Source: Coenobita brevimanus (taxonomy: Eukaryota > Arthropoda > Malacostraca > Decapoda > Coenobitidae). Taken from it: a DNA stretch of 64,000 nucleotides. Below are positions 22,370 to 33,354 of the stretch, piece after piece. The DNA lies in contig CM064691.1 of assembly GCA_032717465.1 (NCBI GenBank), positions 2,110,315 to 2,174,314 of the forward strand, written 5' to 3'. A program made the translations under genes and the position numbers. Position 1 is the first letter of the stretch. The number at the start of each line of letters is the position of its first letter. The notes beneath the pieces are model-generated. The model did not search any database. It had not been told where the DNA came from and saw only the letters and a program-made list of their open reading frames with translations.

Positions 22370-22946
22370 AGCAGTTAGCTATATATAAGAGTCATGTGCG
22401 CTCTAAGCTTGAATATTGCTCACTCTTGTGGAATGGTTGTGGAGAGGTTGCATTAAGACAACTAGACAAAATTCAGAACAAAGCTGGTAGAATCATTAAC
22501 AACCCTGCCATTACATATAAACTACCTCCCCTGCAAGTAAGAAGGAATGTTGCCCCCCTTGCATTATTTTACAGATATTTTTTTGGCAAATGCTCAGACG
22601 AAGTTGCATCCATGGTGCCACCTCTCCATGCCTTCCCTCATGCTACAAGGGCATCTGGTAGCGCTCATGACTGGAATGTCACTCAGCCATATTGCAGAAC
22701 TTCTGATTATCAGAATTCTTTCATTCCCCAAACTGCATCTCTCTGGAATTTGCTTCCCCAGAGTTGATTCCCTCCAAATTTCAACCCACAGCTGTTCAAG
22801 TCTAACTGTTACAGATATTTTATGAACGAAGGATGCCAATAATCTGGTATATGGATTGCTTTTTTTTTTACTCATTTGTTTTTCCTTCCTCTGTTCTATT
22901 ATTTATAAAAAAAAAAAAAAAAAAATAATAATAATAATAATAAAAA
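22370..22946 (+). mobile_element. LINE-E copy 1: jockey/CR1-like 3' fragment with A-rich tail
   Basis: 5'-truncated LINE inserted in LINE-B copy 4. The plus-strand frame 22396-22767 holds the RT C-terminal domain: LEYCSLLWNGCGEVALRQLD, KIQNKAGRIINN, RYFFGKCSDEV. The tail is poly(A) followed by AAT repeats (22903-22946). A minus-strand relative lies at 55030-55795. The wording differs from LINE-A. Confidence 0.85.
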
Positions 22947-24010
22947 ATGCATCAGTGGTCAGTCTTGACCCTCTTAGTGTTTACTGTGGTGTTTGCAGCT
23001 CTCTCATGTGACTACAGAAATGGACTTCCATGGGAGATGTTTATGCTGATGACTTAGTGTTGATTGCAGAGAATGAAAGGGAGGCACAGGAAAGACTGAG
23101 GGAGTGGAGAGATGGTATGGGGCACAAGGGCTTGAGAGTAAATGCAGATAAAACAAAAGTGATGATATATAGGGCTGGTGGCAGTACTGTAAGAGAAGAG
23201 AGAGGGTGGTTAGATGCTTTTTGCCAAAAGGACATGGGAAGTAATTCCATCTTCTTCAATACCTGTGATGAGTGGGTGCATAAGATGTGTAGTGGTATTA
23301 GAGGTAGATTATGAGATAATGCTGATTTCATGTGTGCAGTGTATCAGGGAGAGCATGTGGAGATTAAGGCATGAAAGGACTGAATGTGCTGGTGAGTCTC
23401 TTGAGTGTGTCGAAGAGTTTTATTATTTGGGAGACATGTCATGTGCTGCAAGTGGGGCTGGAGTGAGGAGTGGTTGGAGGAAGTTCAGGGAACTGCTGCC
23501 TCTCCTGACACTGACAGGGCTCTCCCTCCATTCTAAAGGATCTTTCTATGTGGCATGGTTTACAGGTGTATTGTTGTAGGTACTGAGACCTGGGCAGTAA
23601 AGGAAGAGAATATCTGTAAGCTCAAATGAACAGAAATGACAATGATCAGGTGGATGTGTTGTGCGTCCCTGAATGCGAGGCTTGAAGGGGCTAGGTTTAG
23701 GATTGAAGAGCTGAGAGAAGAGATGGGGCCGGAGTATGCTGGTGTTGTGATGATGAGGAGTAGACTGAGGTGGTTTGGGTAATTTTAGGAGGATGGGCGA
23801 TGACAACTGGGTACAGAAAGAGAGAAGTGTGAATGTCGGGGGCTGGGCTGCGATAAGCAGACTGAAAAAGACCTAGGACAGGGTCACAGAATGTGACCTC
23901 AGGGATATGGGCCTGAACTGGGCGGCTGCCAGATATAGAGCAGTGTGGAGAGCCACCATTAGATAAACAAGGCCGAAGCACGCAAGCATACTGCAGCCTT
24001 TATAAACAAA
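22947..24010 (+). mobile_element. LINE-B copy 4, segment 3 (RT box, PHD finger, C-terminus)
   Basis: Third part of the plus-strand LINE-B. The frame 23030-23314 has YADDLVLIAENEREAQERL and RVNADKTKVMI, then a degraded PHD-type finger in which one Cys pair is altered (FCQKDMG, FFNTCDEWVHKMC). The rest (23340-24000) matches the C-terminal domain in broken frames and ends at a GCAGCCTTTATAAAC tail. Stops and shifts make it a pseudogene. Confidence 0.85.
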
Positions 24011-25192
24011 AATAAATATTAATCCTCTTGGGCAGAAAATATATAAGGTAACTGAAGATATGGCACAAGTGAGGCCAATGTTCTTAGTATGATGAAAGGT
24101 ACCATGTTTCAGGTAATCTGAAACCATCCTTGTTCTTGTTTTCTACAGCTTGATTTCCCAGCATTATGTATAATGGTGACACTGGCAAACCATGTTTTTA
24201 TAGGTCCTGAAGGGCGTCTGATCTGTGGGGTTCGGGAACACCATCCCTGGAGAAATGACCTTTATCAAGGATGGCAGAAGCAAAATAGTGATACACCCTA
24301 GTCCCAAACCCTAATATTGATTCTTTTCTCCCATTCTCAAATTCTCCTTAACTGGCAGTACCCAAAGCAAGCACATCAATTTAAATTTCTATATCCATTA
24401 CTAATTCACAGTATCTAGAACTGCATTCATTTTTCCTACACAGTATGCACTCAAATTTTGAAAAAGCTGGGTTCCCTAAAATCCTATTATCATCATCTTT
24501 AATGTCAGGACCAACTTGCCTAGCCCTGGGCTTCTATGCTCCTCATGGGGCAACATAGGACTGGATAATGGATGGATGGATGAAAAACTGGAAGTACTCC
24601 TACTATACCTAAATTTACTCTGTAGTTTTCTGGAAACCAAGAAGAGACTGTCAAAAGCCATTATACTGCATTCATACTTTGTAAAGGATGTGGACAGAAA
24701 TCAAAACATAATGTCAGTCACACTGAGAAGTTTTATGGAAAGGATGTAGAGCTATAGCAGTGTCTTAATGAGTCACTTAGTAATGGGAAATATGTTTCAA
24801 CAGAACAAAGGAAAATGATCTATGCCAAGGTTGACATATCATACTTAGCCTCTCTGTGTACCGACTCTGCTACAGTTCTTGCTTTTCTGCATGCAAAACC
24901 CTTACTAGACCTTAACTCTTTCATTTTCCTTGGATGCATCAAGTAATTTTACTCAAACCATCACAAGCTAATTTTGTTAGCTGACAGAAGTCCTAACAAT
25001 CAAAGGGCAGAAAACTGTCTTTACTAACCACTGGATTGTTCTAATTTTTCATTACAGTACTTGAATGAAATAGCCTGAGTTTAACCTAAATAAAATAAAC
25101 AAATGCATCTGTGACGGTACGAGGGTATTAATCTCCCCCTCTCTCTCTTTCTCTTTCTTCCTTACATTTAACACAGTATGGCAGCATCCCAC
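24011..25192. other. Intron sequence, mostly unrecognised
   Basis: Intron between exons e and f. Apart from a SINE-like 3' end at 24500-24595, I recognise no repeat or coding signal. AT-rich and non-repetitive by eye. Confidence 0.45.
24500..24595 (+). mobile_element. SINE-like 3' end with GGAT tail ('S2' family)
   Basis: The segment from TCAGGACCAAC to GGGGCAACATAGGACTGGAT, with a GGATGGATGGAT tail, matches the outer part of both arms at 59951-60430. It is therefore a 3' end of the same short family. Confidence 0.6.
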
Positions 25193-25378
25193 CTGATGTA
25201 ACATCCTCATGGTCAGTGAAGGATGTGACAGCAGCAATGGTACGGTTGGCATGGTCCAGGGTGGGCAGAAGGGCCCTCAGTGGGCCCAGTAATGGTCGTA
25301 CTAGCCTTGCTGGGAATAGCAGCAGTGCATACACTGCCTGGGCTGTTGCACCACCACACACACTCCCAAACACAATAT
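25193..25378 (-). CDS. HERC1: HERC1-like exon e
   Basis: Exon of 186 nt on the minus strand. The acceptor is TTTGCCTCCCCAG before 25378 and the donor is ACATCAG|GTGGGA after 25193. Two leading bases complete the split codon of exon d (G + AT = Asp), and one trailing base joins exon f (G + AG = Glu). The frame reads IVFGSVCGGATAQAVYALLL, then FPARLVRPLLGPLRALLP and TLDHANRTIAAV, an alpha-helical Leu/Ala-rich segment, followed by an acidic linker. No motif is diagnostic on its own; assignment follows from phase continuity with exon f. The donor is less canonical than the others, so the exact 3' edge is slightly less certain. Confidence 0.65.
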
Positions 25379-25397
25379 CTGGGGAGGCAAATAAATG

Positions 25398-25431
<34 letters not shown>

Positions 25432-25466
25432 TGTCATAATCACTATAATCATCACCATCATTATAA
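25398..25466. repeat. CAT trinucleotide microsatellite in intron, near exon e acceptor
   Basis: About ten perfect CAT units, then imperfect CAT/AAT repeats, starting some 20 bp upstream of the exon e acceptor on the minus strand. It can be misread as a His-rich frame. Confidence 0.9.
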
Positions 25467-25529
25467 CCCAACCCTTTATTCCCCAGTCAGGAACAGAAAG
25501 GCCTGGAGTTAGGGAACATAGTTAAGACA

Positions 25530-26720
25530 TTAAAGTCAAAAGTAACCAGTAATGGAGAAGGCTTATGAGACGGACTATAAGGTGTTTATAGCATTTATGG
25601 ATCTGGAAAAAGCATACAACAAAGCAGACAGAGAAGGATTGTGGAAGGTTTTGGGCATGTACAGTGTAGATGATAAGCTGCTAGGTGCCGCCATGAGTTT
25701 TTATGATGGTAGCAAGGCATGTGTAAGGGTAAACAGGCATCTAAGTGAATGGTTCATAATTAATGTGGGCATGCGACAAGGTTGTGTGATGTCCCCATGG
25801 TTGTTCAATATATATACTGTATATGGATGGGGTGATGAGGGAAGTAAAAACATGTGTAACAGAGAGAGAGATGGCAGTGGTAATGCATGGTGATGGATGG
25901 AATATCTAAAAACTGTTGTATGCTGATGATGCAGTGGTACTTGCAAACACTGTACAAGAACATGGTAGACTAATGCAAAGTTTTGCTGATGTCTGTGAGT
26001 GCCAAGCCTTGACAGTAAATGCAGAAAAGAGTAATGTGATGGTAATTGAGAGAGGTGACTCCCAGTGTGATGTTACAGTGGATGGAGAGAGGCTGAAACT
26101 GAAGAGAGAGTTCAAATACCTGGGGACAGTGACAGAAAAAGAGAGGAAAATGTGCAAACAAACTGGAAAGTAGAGTGACATAAGGAGGGAAGGTAGCTGG
26201 TGCTATGAAGGCCTTTATAGGAAACAAAAGCTTGAGTGTTGCAGCTGCATGAGATTTACAGGAAGGAGTGTTAGTGCCAACTTTAAAATATGGGTGAGAG
26301 ACCATGGTGTGGTATGAAAATGAAAAGTCAAGAATGAGAGCAGTGGAGATGGGGCTGCTGAGGAATGTATGTGGAGTACAGAGGGTGGATAGGATATGAA
26401 ATAATGTGATTCATGAAGGATGTGGAGTAAGGAAGTCTGTGGACACCAGAATCGAAGAGAGTGTACTGAGATGGTATGGTTATGTGAAGAGAATGGATAA
26501 CAACAGAGTGGTGAAAAGGTATATCTGAGCGAATCTGAAGGAGGGAGGAGGCGAGGTAGGCCAAGGAGAAGGTGGAGGGATATGGTGGATAAGTGTGTGA
26601 GGAAGAGTGGTTTGGATGTCAGTGAGGCTAGGGGACTGACGAGATCGTGCTAGCTGGATGAATGTTGTGAGAAGAAGTGCATAATCAGGGATTTGGCACC
26701 CCTTTTTAATGTGACAGCAT
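25530..26720 (+). mobile_element. LINE-G copy 1: RTE-like fragment (RT palm to C-terminus)
   Basis: Plus-strand remnant related to LINE-C but distinct. Frame 25552-25893 has FIAFMDLEKAYNKADREGLW and GMRQGCVMSPWLF. Frame 25916-26173 has the catalytic YADDAVVLANT box and FKYLGTV. A degraded C-terminus (RWYGHV-like, then GRPRRRWRDMVD-like) follows to about 26620. Frameshifts near 25890 and 26170 disable it. A minus-strand copy is at 39890-42100. Confidence 0.82.
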
Positions 26721-26934
26721 TCAAATTGGCTCTATCGGATATGTTTATGTAAAGCTACAGAACATGGAGAAAGTTTTTGGCATATCAAACAGAGCCAGGA
26801 TTCCAGAGGCTTGAATGATAAGTGAATGGAAGCGTGGCCCATTGGAGTGGGAAAACGTAGGCTGTCTGGACAATGCTACTCCTCAACCTGTCCTACGGTG
26901 GGAAAGGAGGTCCGGATGATGATGTAATCAGTTC
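26721..26934. other. Unrecognised intergenic DNA between two LINE copies
   Basis: No coding or repeat family recognised. It may be the 3' end of LINE-G. Confidence 0.35.
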
Positions 26935-27118
26935 CCCACCCCTCTCCTTTCTCCTCTCCTTTCACTGATCCACCTGGTGAACAAGCCTACATCTTTTCTA
27001 TCCTTAATGACCTAGAGCAGCTTGTACAGCACTCTACCCGAATCCCTGACCGCCTTGGTGAGAGCTCCAACATAGTTGACCTCTTCCTTACAACTAATCC
27101 TTCGGCTTACACCATTAA

Positions 27119-28125
27119 CCCCTAAAACGCGGGGCGTTGCATTTGCAACGCTCGCCAAAAAGGACATAACGGCGGATCGTCGTGTTTGCGATTCAAGTTA
27201 ATTTTGAATAAACGCGGGCAAGGATGTTCCAGCTGGTATTGTCTATCGGTACCACCACCCTTTAGCTACAATTAGCATACTTTACCTTTGTACTACTGAC
27301 CTCTGTTGTTGCCAAGTATCGTGTTTTTCCCCCCTCCCCCCCCACCACGGCCCGGCCAGCCAGGCTGTGATACATGGCAGCGCTCTGACTGCTCAGAACT
27401 GTAAATCTGCGTTCTCCTCTCACAAGCAGTTTATGCTAATAGGAAACGCTTGTTTCCCCAGTTGTCACACTAGCATTTTTTCGCACAGTTTGCCCCTGTT
27501 TAGCTTCAGTTTACCGCAGGCTTTCAAAGTGACATTATGGCAAGTTCTAGCTCTTCCGAGTCAGTGCGAGCGGCCGACAGGAACGAGAATAAAGTGACGG
27601 GCGTAAGGCAGAATAAAAAGTGCGCTGCCATGATCTTCTGGGAAGTAATATGATTGAAAATAATGTAGTATACGTGTTTTTAGCTGTGAAAATGGAAATG
27701 TTTGTTGAGTGATGGGGAGACCGCCGCCGTGCTGCATGTCGGCTGTACGCTTCATTGATTGTAGCCTTATTTTCAGTGCTTATTGTACAAATACGGATTC
27801 CAAACTACCTGTACGTTGTAGTATAAAGTTTACTGTGACAGAATGAGGCTGTGGTAGAGGGGAAACCAGGCTGCTGGAGGTGTGAAAGTGAAGATTTGGT
27901 TACCCAATTTTGCAAGTCTCCACAAGTCCTTGGGTAGTCCACGAAGGCTCAACACCTGTCTCTGGAGAAAGCTGAATGTAAGTACTATCTGCCATACCAA
28001 GTATAATGTTCTAGGGTTAATCTCTGATTTTTGGCTAATATTTTCCTACAGGTACTCAGACCGTGATCGAACCCCGCCACCCGGGGGGGGGGGGGGTCAG
28101 CTGTCCATTGGCCGCATATTAGGGG
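27119..28125. mobile_element. piggyBac-like TTAA element (non-autonomous, 1,007 bp)
   Basis: Bounded by TTAA at 27115-27118 and 28126-28129. The ends are inverted: left CCCCTAAAACGCGG, right complement CCCCTAATATGCGG. Removing the insert and one TTAA restores the LINE-A reading (SAYTINLFPLLGSSDHN), so the empty site is clear. TTAA duplication with a CCC terminus is the hallmark of piggyBac. A perfect stem GCGTTGC/GCAACGC with a 4-nt loop lies just inside the left end. No transposase frame is visible. A G14 run lies near the right end. Confidence 0.85.
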
Positions 28126-28942
28126 TTAATCTTTTCCCTCTGTTGGGCTCCTCCGATCACAACCTTACTATCTTAAATTGTCCTATCGCTCTGGTACGGC
28201 CTGTGGACCCTCCAAAGAAACGTCGTCTGTGGCAATTTGGAGCTGCAGATTGGAAGGCCCTCAGGCAATACTTCTTTGATTTTCCCTGGAATGATTATTG
28301 CTTCTATGGCCGGGAGCCATCCGAGTGTGCCTTGCGCATTACGGAGGTTATTCTCTCGGGCACGGAAGCATACATTCCTTTCTAATATCCATTGACTAAT
28401 GCAAGAAAGCCTTGGTTTAATCATGCCTGTTCTAATGCTGTCCACAACAAGGAGAGAGCCTATAAAAGGTACCGGAGCCAACCCACCCCTGAATCATTCC
28501 TTTTACATTTCTGCCCGAAATCATGCTAAGTCTGTTCTTCACTCTGCTAAAAATAATTTCATCCGTAATAAATGCTCTCAACTCTCCAACTCGAATTCTT
28601 CCTGCTCCTTCTGGCACCTTGGCAAAAACCTTTCTAACAATTTTATCTCATCATCCTTCCCTCCTCTTTCCTATTCTGTTGGCTCTGTAGCTATTTCTTC
28701 TACTGATATAGCAGATCTCTTCACTCAGACTTTCTCCTCCAATTCCACCTTCGACGATTCCGGTGCTGTTCCTCCATCACTTCCCCTCTCTGACTTCCTC
28801 ATGGCTAACATTAAAATTTCTTCAGCTGACGTATTTTCTGCATCACAGGCCTCAATACTAACAAGGCATATGGGCCTAATGGAGTCCCTCCTGTTGTCCT
28901 CAAGAACTGTGCTTCTGTGCTTACACCCTGCCTAGGTAAACT

Positions 28943-29068
28943 CTTTTGCCTTTGTCTATCAACTTGTACCTTTCCTTCTTGCTGGAAGTTTGCTCTCATT
29001 CAGTTCTTTTGCCTTTGTCTATCAACTTGTACCTTTCCTTCTTGCTGGAAGTATGCTCTCATTTAGCC
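28943..29068 (+). repeat. 63-bp tandem duplication within LINE-A copy 2
   Basis: Two adjacent near-identical 63-bp units (CTTTTGCCTTTGTCTATC...) covering the RT text that encodes [20 protein letters not shown]. The intact copy has only one unit. Confidence 0.9.
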
Positions 29069-30604
29069 AGTCCCAAGGAAGGGTGACCATTCCCAACCCT
29101 CTGACTATCGTTCAATTGCTTAAACATCCTGTATCTCAAAAGTTTTCGAGTCAATTCTTAAAAGAAAAATTTTAAAGCATATTTCCTATCACAACCATCT
29201 CTCTGATCGTCAGTATGTGTTCCGTCAGGGACGCTCCACTGGCGATCTTCTCACCTACCTTTCAGACTCCTGGTCATCCTCCTTTCGGGACTTTGGAGAA
29301 AGTTTTGCCATTGCACTTGACATCTCAAAGGCTTTCGATCGAGTCTGGCATAAATCTTTTAATTTCCAAACTGCCCTTTTGGTTTCTATCCTTCTATCTG
29401 TGCCATCATCTAGAGCTTCCTTTCTCATCGTTCTATAGCCGCTGCTGTAGACAGCCATCGCTCTTCTCCTAGATCTATCAACAGTGGTGTTCCTCAGGGC
29501 TCTGTCCTATCACCAACTCTCTTCCTTTTATTCATCAATGACCTTCTGAGCTGTACATCTAACCCTATCCACTAGTACGCTGATGACTCCACCCTTCACC
29601 TTTCCATTCAGTTCCTGCAACGCCCATCTCAGCATTTACTTCAACAAACAAGGGATGAGGCTATGGCACACCTAATGTCTGACTTGGCTCGTATCTCTGA
29701 CTGGGGTAAAAATAATCTTGTTGTTTTTAATGCATCAAAGACTCAGTTCTTACACCTATCAACTCGACAAAATCTTCCACAGATGCACCCACTAATGTTT
29801 AATAATATTCAGCTTAATCCTGCATCCTTGAACATACTTGGGGTTTCATTCACTCGGGACTTATCTTGGAATGATCATATTACATCTCTTGTAAATTCTG
29901 CTTCCAAGAGATTACGTGTGCTAAGCCGACTCCACTCCTCCTTTACCCCTGCACAATTGTTGACTCTATACATAGGTTTTATCCGCCCCTGTGTAGAGTA
30001 CAACTCTCATATGTGTGGGGAGGCTCCCCACATACTGCTCTTCTCAAAAGGGTGGAGTCAAATGCTTTTCATCTCATTAACTTTCCTCCTCTTACTGACT
30101 CCCTTCAACCTCTGTCTCTTAGCCGCACTGTTGCATCTTTATCTCTCTTCTATCACTACTTCAATTGTCACTGCTCCTCTGAACTGTCTGCTTGCATTCC
30201 TGCACCTCTACGACAGGTGTGTAGCACCTGTCTAGCAGCAAACTCTCATCCCTTTTCTGTCCAACTCTCTAATGCAAGAGTTAACTGTTACTCCCAGTCC
30301 TTCATTTATGGAACAGGTCAACTCTGGGACTGTCTTCCTCTGTCTGTATTTCCTGCTAGCTATGATCTCCAGTCTTTCAAACACAGTGTGTCCAGGCATC
30401 TCAAAATGATCGGATCTTGAATTTGGCTCTCTCTTGTATTTTGTTTTCCTCTTGGAAGGAACAGTTATTGCAGGCTCCTGGTCTTTGGTTCCTTCTTCCT
30501 AGCATGAAAAAAAAAAGTAGCTTTATATAAGCAATAAACCCGAACCGCACTTGGATGTGAACCCTCGTGAATCACAACCAAATGGTGTGCCTTGACCCAG
30601 CAGA

Positions 30605-30830
30605 CCAATATTTATTAAGGCTCCAACATGCTTGCATGTGTCTGTAATATTTTGCAGTCTACCTCTAATACCACTACATATTTTATGCACCACCTTAACA
30701 CAAACACTGCACAAGATGGAGTTATTTCTCACACTCATATGGCAAACAGCACATGGTCACACTCCCTCCGCTTTGACAGGACTCTCACGAGCCTTAGATA
30801 TCATCACTTCTGTTTCATCTGCATTTAGTA
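30605..30830 (-). mobile_element. LINE-B copy 6: internally deleted fragment
   Basis: Begins with the LINE-B 3' terminal sequence (GGCTCCAACATGCTTGCATG on the plus strand). After about 30 bp it jumps to the PHD-finger region, which then runs to 30830. About 600 bp of the C-terminal region present in other copies is missing. Confidence 0.8.
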
Positions 30831-31430
30831 CGATCAGGCATCTATTATGCACTTATTTAAAATTACAATACTGTTTGGGTAAACACAATCCAGCCAGCTG
30901 TCATCATGAGGAATGGATGCTACAAACTGGAAAAGTCATGCTGTTTATTGCTAAAGCCTTGGGGACTCTAGACTTTATTTAAAAAAAATAAAATTAAGAC
31001 CCAAAGTCATTTCATGAATTTGACTCTAGGTATTTATAAAACTTTTCAAGTTAAGAATCTTTGCAAATATGACTCAAATCCCAGGGAACCATTATCTAGT
31101 ATACACACTGATACATGGAATATTGTTGGTGCCAACCTGGAGGCTCCAGTCTGGTCTGGTTCTCTCTTGGTTACAATGAATGACTGCTGGTTAGGAGTGA
31201 CTCTGAGACTAAGGTGACAGCAGGACATCCCTGCTGCTAGCAGGGTCTGACAAATATTACAATATTTTCTATACTACTGGTACACTAAGTTGAAGGAGGA
31301 GCCACAAGCAATCTTTCCATAAATCATTGTGAACTTGACTGCACAATAGAGAGGTTTGGAAAAAAAAAAAAAAAAAAGTCTTTAAGGTAAGGCTAACAAT
31401 GTCCAATATGTTTAAAGACAGATGATCAGC
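30831..31430. other. Intron sequence, unrecognised, with a poly(A) run
   Basis: No feature recognised apart from an A17 run near 31360-31377. Confidence 0.4.
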
Positions 31431-31434
31431 CTAT

Positions 31435-31530
31435 TTCTCTGGGTGGCATTACATGATCGAAAGCCCATGTGCAAAAGCACACGGCCAGACTGCCATTCTG
31501 AGCAGGGTGCTCAAACCCCTCAACCACCAT
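31435..31530 (-). mobile_element. SINE-like head fragment ('S2' family, tRNA-like A box)
   Basis: Minus-strand sequence starting GGTGGTTGAGGGGTTTGAGC and followed by CATGTAATGCCACCCAG. The latter recurs in the inverted pair at 59951-60430. TGGTTGAGGGG resembles a pol III A box. The B box is weak. Confidence 0.4.
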
Positions 31531-32250
31531 GATTTCGTTTTTGTTTTTGAAGGCTCCAACATGCTTGCATGCGTCGCCCTTGGTCACCTAATGGCGGTTC
31601 TCCATGCTGCACGATCTATTGCAGCCTCCCTGTTCAGTCCCTTAACCCTGAGGTCACACTTTACGGCCTCATCCCACGTCTTTCTCGGTCTACCCCTCAC
31701 AACCCCATCCCCAATATTAACACTTCTCACCTTCTGCACCCAATTATCATCCCCCATCCTCTCCACATGCCCAAACCATCTCAATCTACCTCTCTTCATC
31801 ACAACAACAATACACTCCAGTCCCATCCTACCTCTCAACTCTTCCATCGTAAACCCAGCCCCCCCAGGCCTTACACACAGGGACACACTGCACATTCACC
31901 TAAACATTGTCATTTCTGTATGTCTTAGCCTGCGAATATCCTCCTCCTTTACTGCCCAGGTTTCACTACCATACAGCATTACATTCCTAACACATGCTGC
32001 ATACAAATACCCCTTAGCACGCAGGAAGAGTCCTCTCAATGTCAGCAGAGGCAACAGTTCCCTGAACTTCTTCCAACCACTTCTCACCCTAGCCACCAAG
32101 CTAGCTCCAGCCCCAGCTCCAGCACACAACATGTCTCCCAAATAACAAAACTCTTCCACACACTCAAGAGACTCATCAACAAGTTCAATCCTTTCACGCC
32201 CGACAATCTCCACCCGCTCTCCTCGACATGCTGCACACATAAAATTGCAG
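31525..32250 (-). mobile_element. LINE-B copy 7: 3' fragment
   Basis: Minus-strand LINE-B 3' end from an A-rich tail (31530-31550) through two frames (31584-31895 and 31896-32279) with [28 protein letters not shown] and YGSETWAVKEEDIRRLR. 5'-truncated near the PHD-finger region. Confidence 0.88.
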
Positions 32251-32471
32251 TAATATTTTATCTGATGGAACTGGACCACTCCTAAAACTTGAATATGGGA
32301 CTAAGTCATGATTGTATGAAACTAATAAGCCCTAGTTATGGGGTATGAATAAGTCTCCTTGGTTGTAAGTCAAATAATTCTCCAATCTGATTACACCTGA
32401 CAAAAAACTGAACTGAGAGGGGTTAAGGATCTTTATCAAGTAAGGACAAATGCACTAATGCAACTACTTAC

Positions 32472-32595
32472 CATGTATGAGGTGTGCTAATCCTGGGTGT
32501 GATGCAAGAAGAGCTGCAGTCTGGCTAAGCAAGTGCCCACACATCTCAAACAGCTCAGACAAATGCTCGTGTAGCAGGCACATGCTTGGTGAGTT
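32472..32595 (-). CDS. HERC1: HERC1-like exon d
   Basis: Short exon of 124 nt on the minus strand. The acceptor TTGTATTTACCAG lies before 32595 and the strong donor CATG|GTAAGTAG after 32472. Starts in phase 0 directly after exon c and ends with one base of a split codon completed by exon e. The 41 codons read NSPSMCLLHEHLSELFEMCG then HLLSQTAALLASHPG, a helical leucine-rich segment. Too short for the other-frame catalogue, but its exact borders and phase fit both neighbours, which argues that it is real. Confidence 0.7.
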
Positions 32596-32599
32596 CTGG

Positions 32600-33350
32600 T
32601 AAATACAAGATGTTGGGCATGTCAAGATACCAGGCAGTTCTCATAATAAGCTATGCATACAGTCCAAAACCATTAATAATTTTTCCTTATAACTAGTAAG
32701 GTAAACTGGTGGAAACTGCCAAATCCATTTTATAGACACCAGAGAATTTTAAAAAGTAATTTTTCCCTAATGAAAGTAAATTAACTCTGCAGATAACAAA
32801 GGAGCTATAATACGTACTTTATCTGTAATGAATGTGGAATTCATGACAAAAATAGAACATTAAAAAAACGGCTGTTTATAATGAGAACTTACTATACAGT
32901 ACACAACTCATATTAAAAATTGTATCGTAACCCCTTTAACATAAGGATGTGATCTACAGCTTATTCTTCCTGCCTTCATACTATTTTCAGCTTAGGGGAG
33001 ACATCCTGAGGGAGGGGTTCACTAAAACTACATCTCACCACCCTAGTTTGAAAAATTACTCCTAAGCTTCATAAAATAATCTAAGCAGCAAGAATGGCTT
33101 GGACAAATGCATCATCATCAAAATGAAGACTGACTGCTTCAGCCAAGGATATCAATTGTCTCTTATTCTTGTGACCTTCACACAATTTTATTCAGCTTAG
33201 GAGAGACTTCTGTTACTGGATGGGTTAGATATATTCATCAACATCCATAAGTTAAATAAAATATGTGGTAATGGCAAGAATAACATAAAAACTGTCACAG
33301 ACTGAAGGGATTTTTTTGATATACAAACTCCTTCTTACATACTTAACTTC
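32600..33350. other. Intron sequence with no recognised feature
   Basis: Intron between exons c and d. AT-rich, no coding or repeat match recognised. Confidence 0.45.
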
Positions 33351-33354
33351 TTTA

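Larger units (their letters stand above)
26935..30516 (+). mobile_element. LINE-A copy 2: 5'-truncated jockey-like LINE split by a TTAA element
   Basis: Plus-strand copy of the intact element at 15099-18430. It starts within the endonuclease ([11 protein letters not shown]) and ends in a poly(A) run at 30507-30516. It is divided by the piggyBac-like insert 27119-28125. Open frames at 27882-28385, 28399-28935, 29217-29438, 29663-30235 and 30013-30420 are pieces of one RT, broken by stops and shifts. A 63-bp tandem duplication (28943-29068) adds to the damage. Overall still close to copy 1, so moderately young. Confidence 0.88.

Noticed and set aside
24141..24300. Possible extra exon with pyrimidine tract in the large intron
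   Set aside because: No frame with matching phase to exons e and f and no convincing donor. Exons e and f already join in phase.
25213..25525. His-rich or Ile-rich frames around the CAT repeat
   Set aside because: Products of the trinucleotide repeat next to exon e. The splice-bounded minus-strand frame explains the complex part.
28081..28100. G14 run as a regulatory G-quadruplex
   Set aside because: A single homopolymer near the end of a DNA transposon. Nothing around it indicates a regulated gene.
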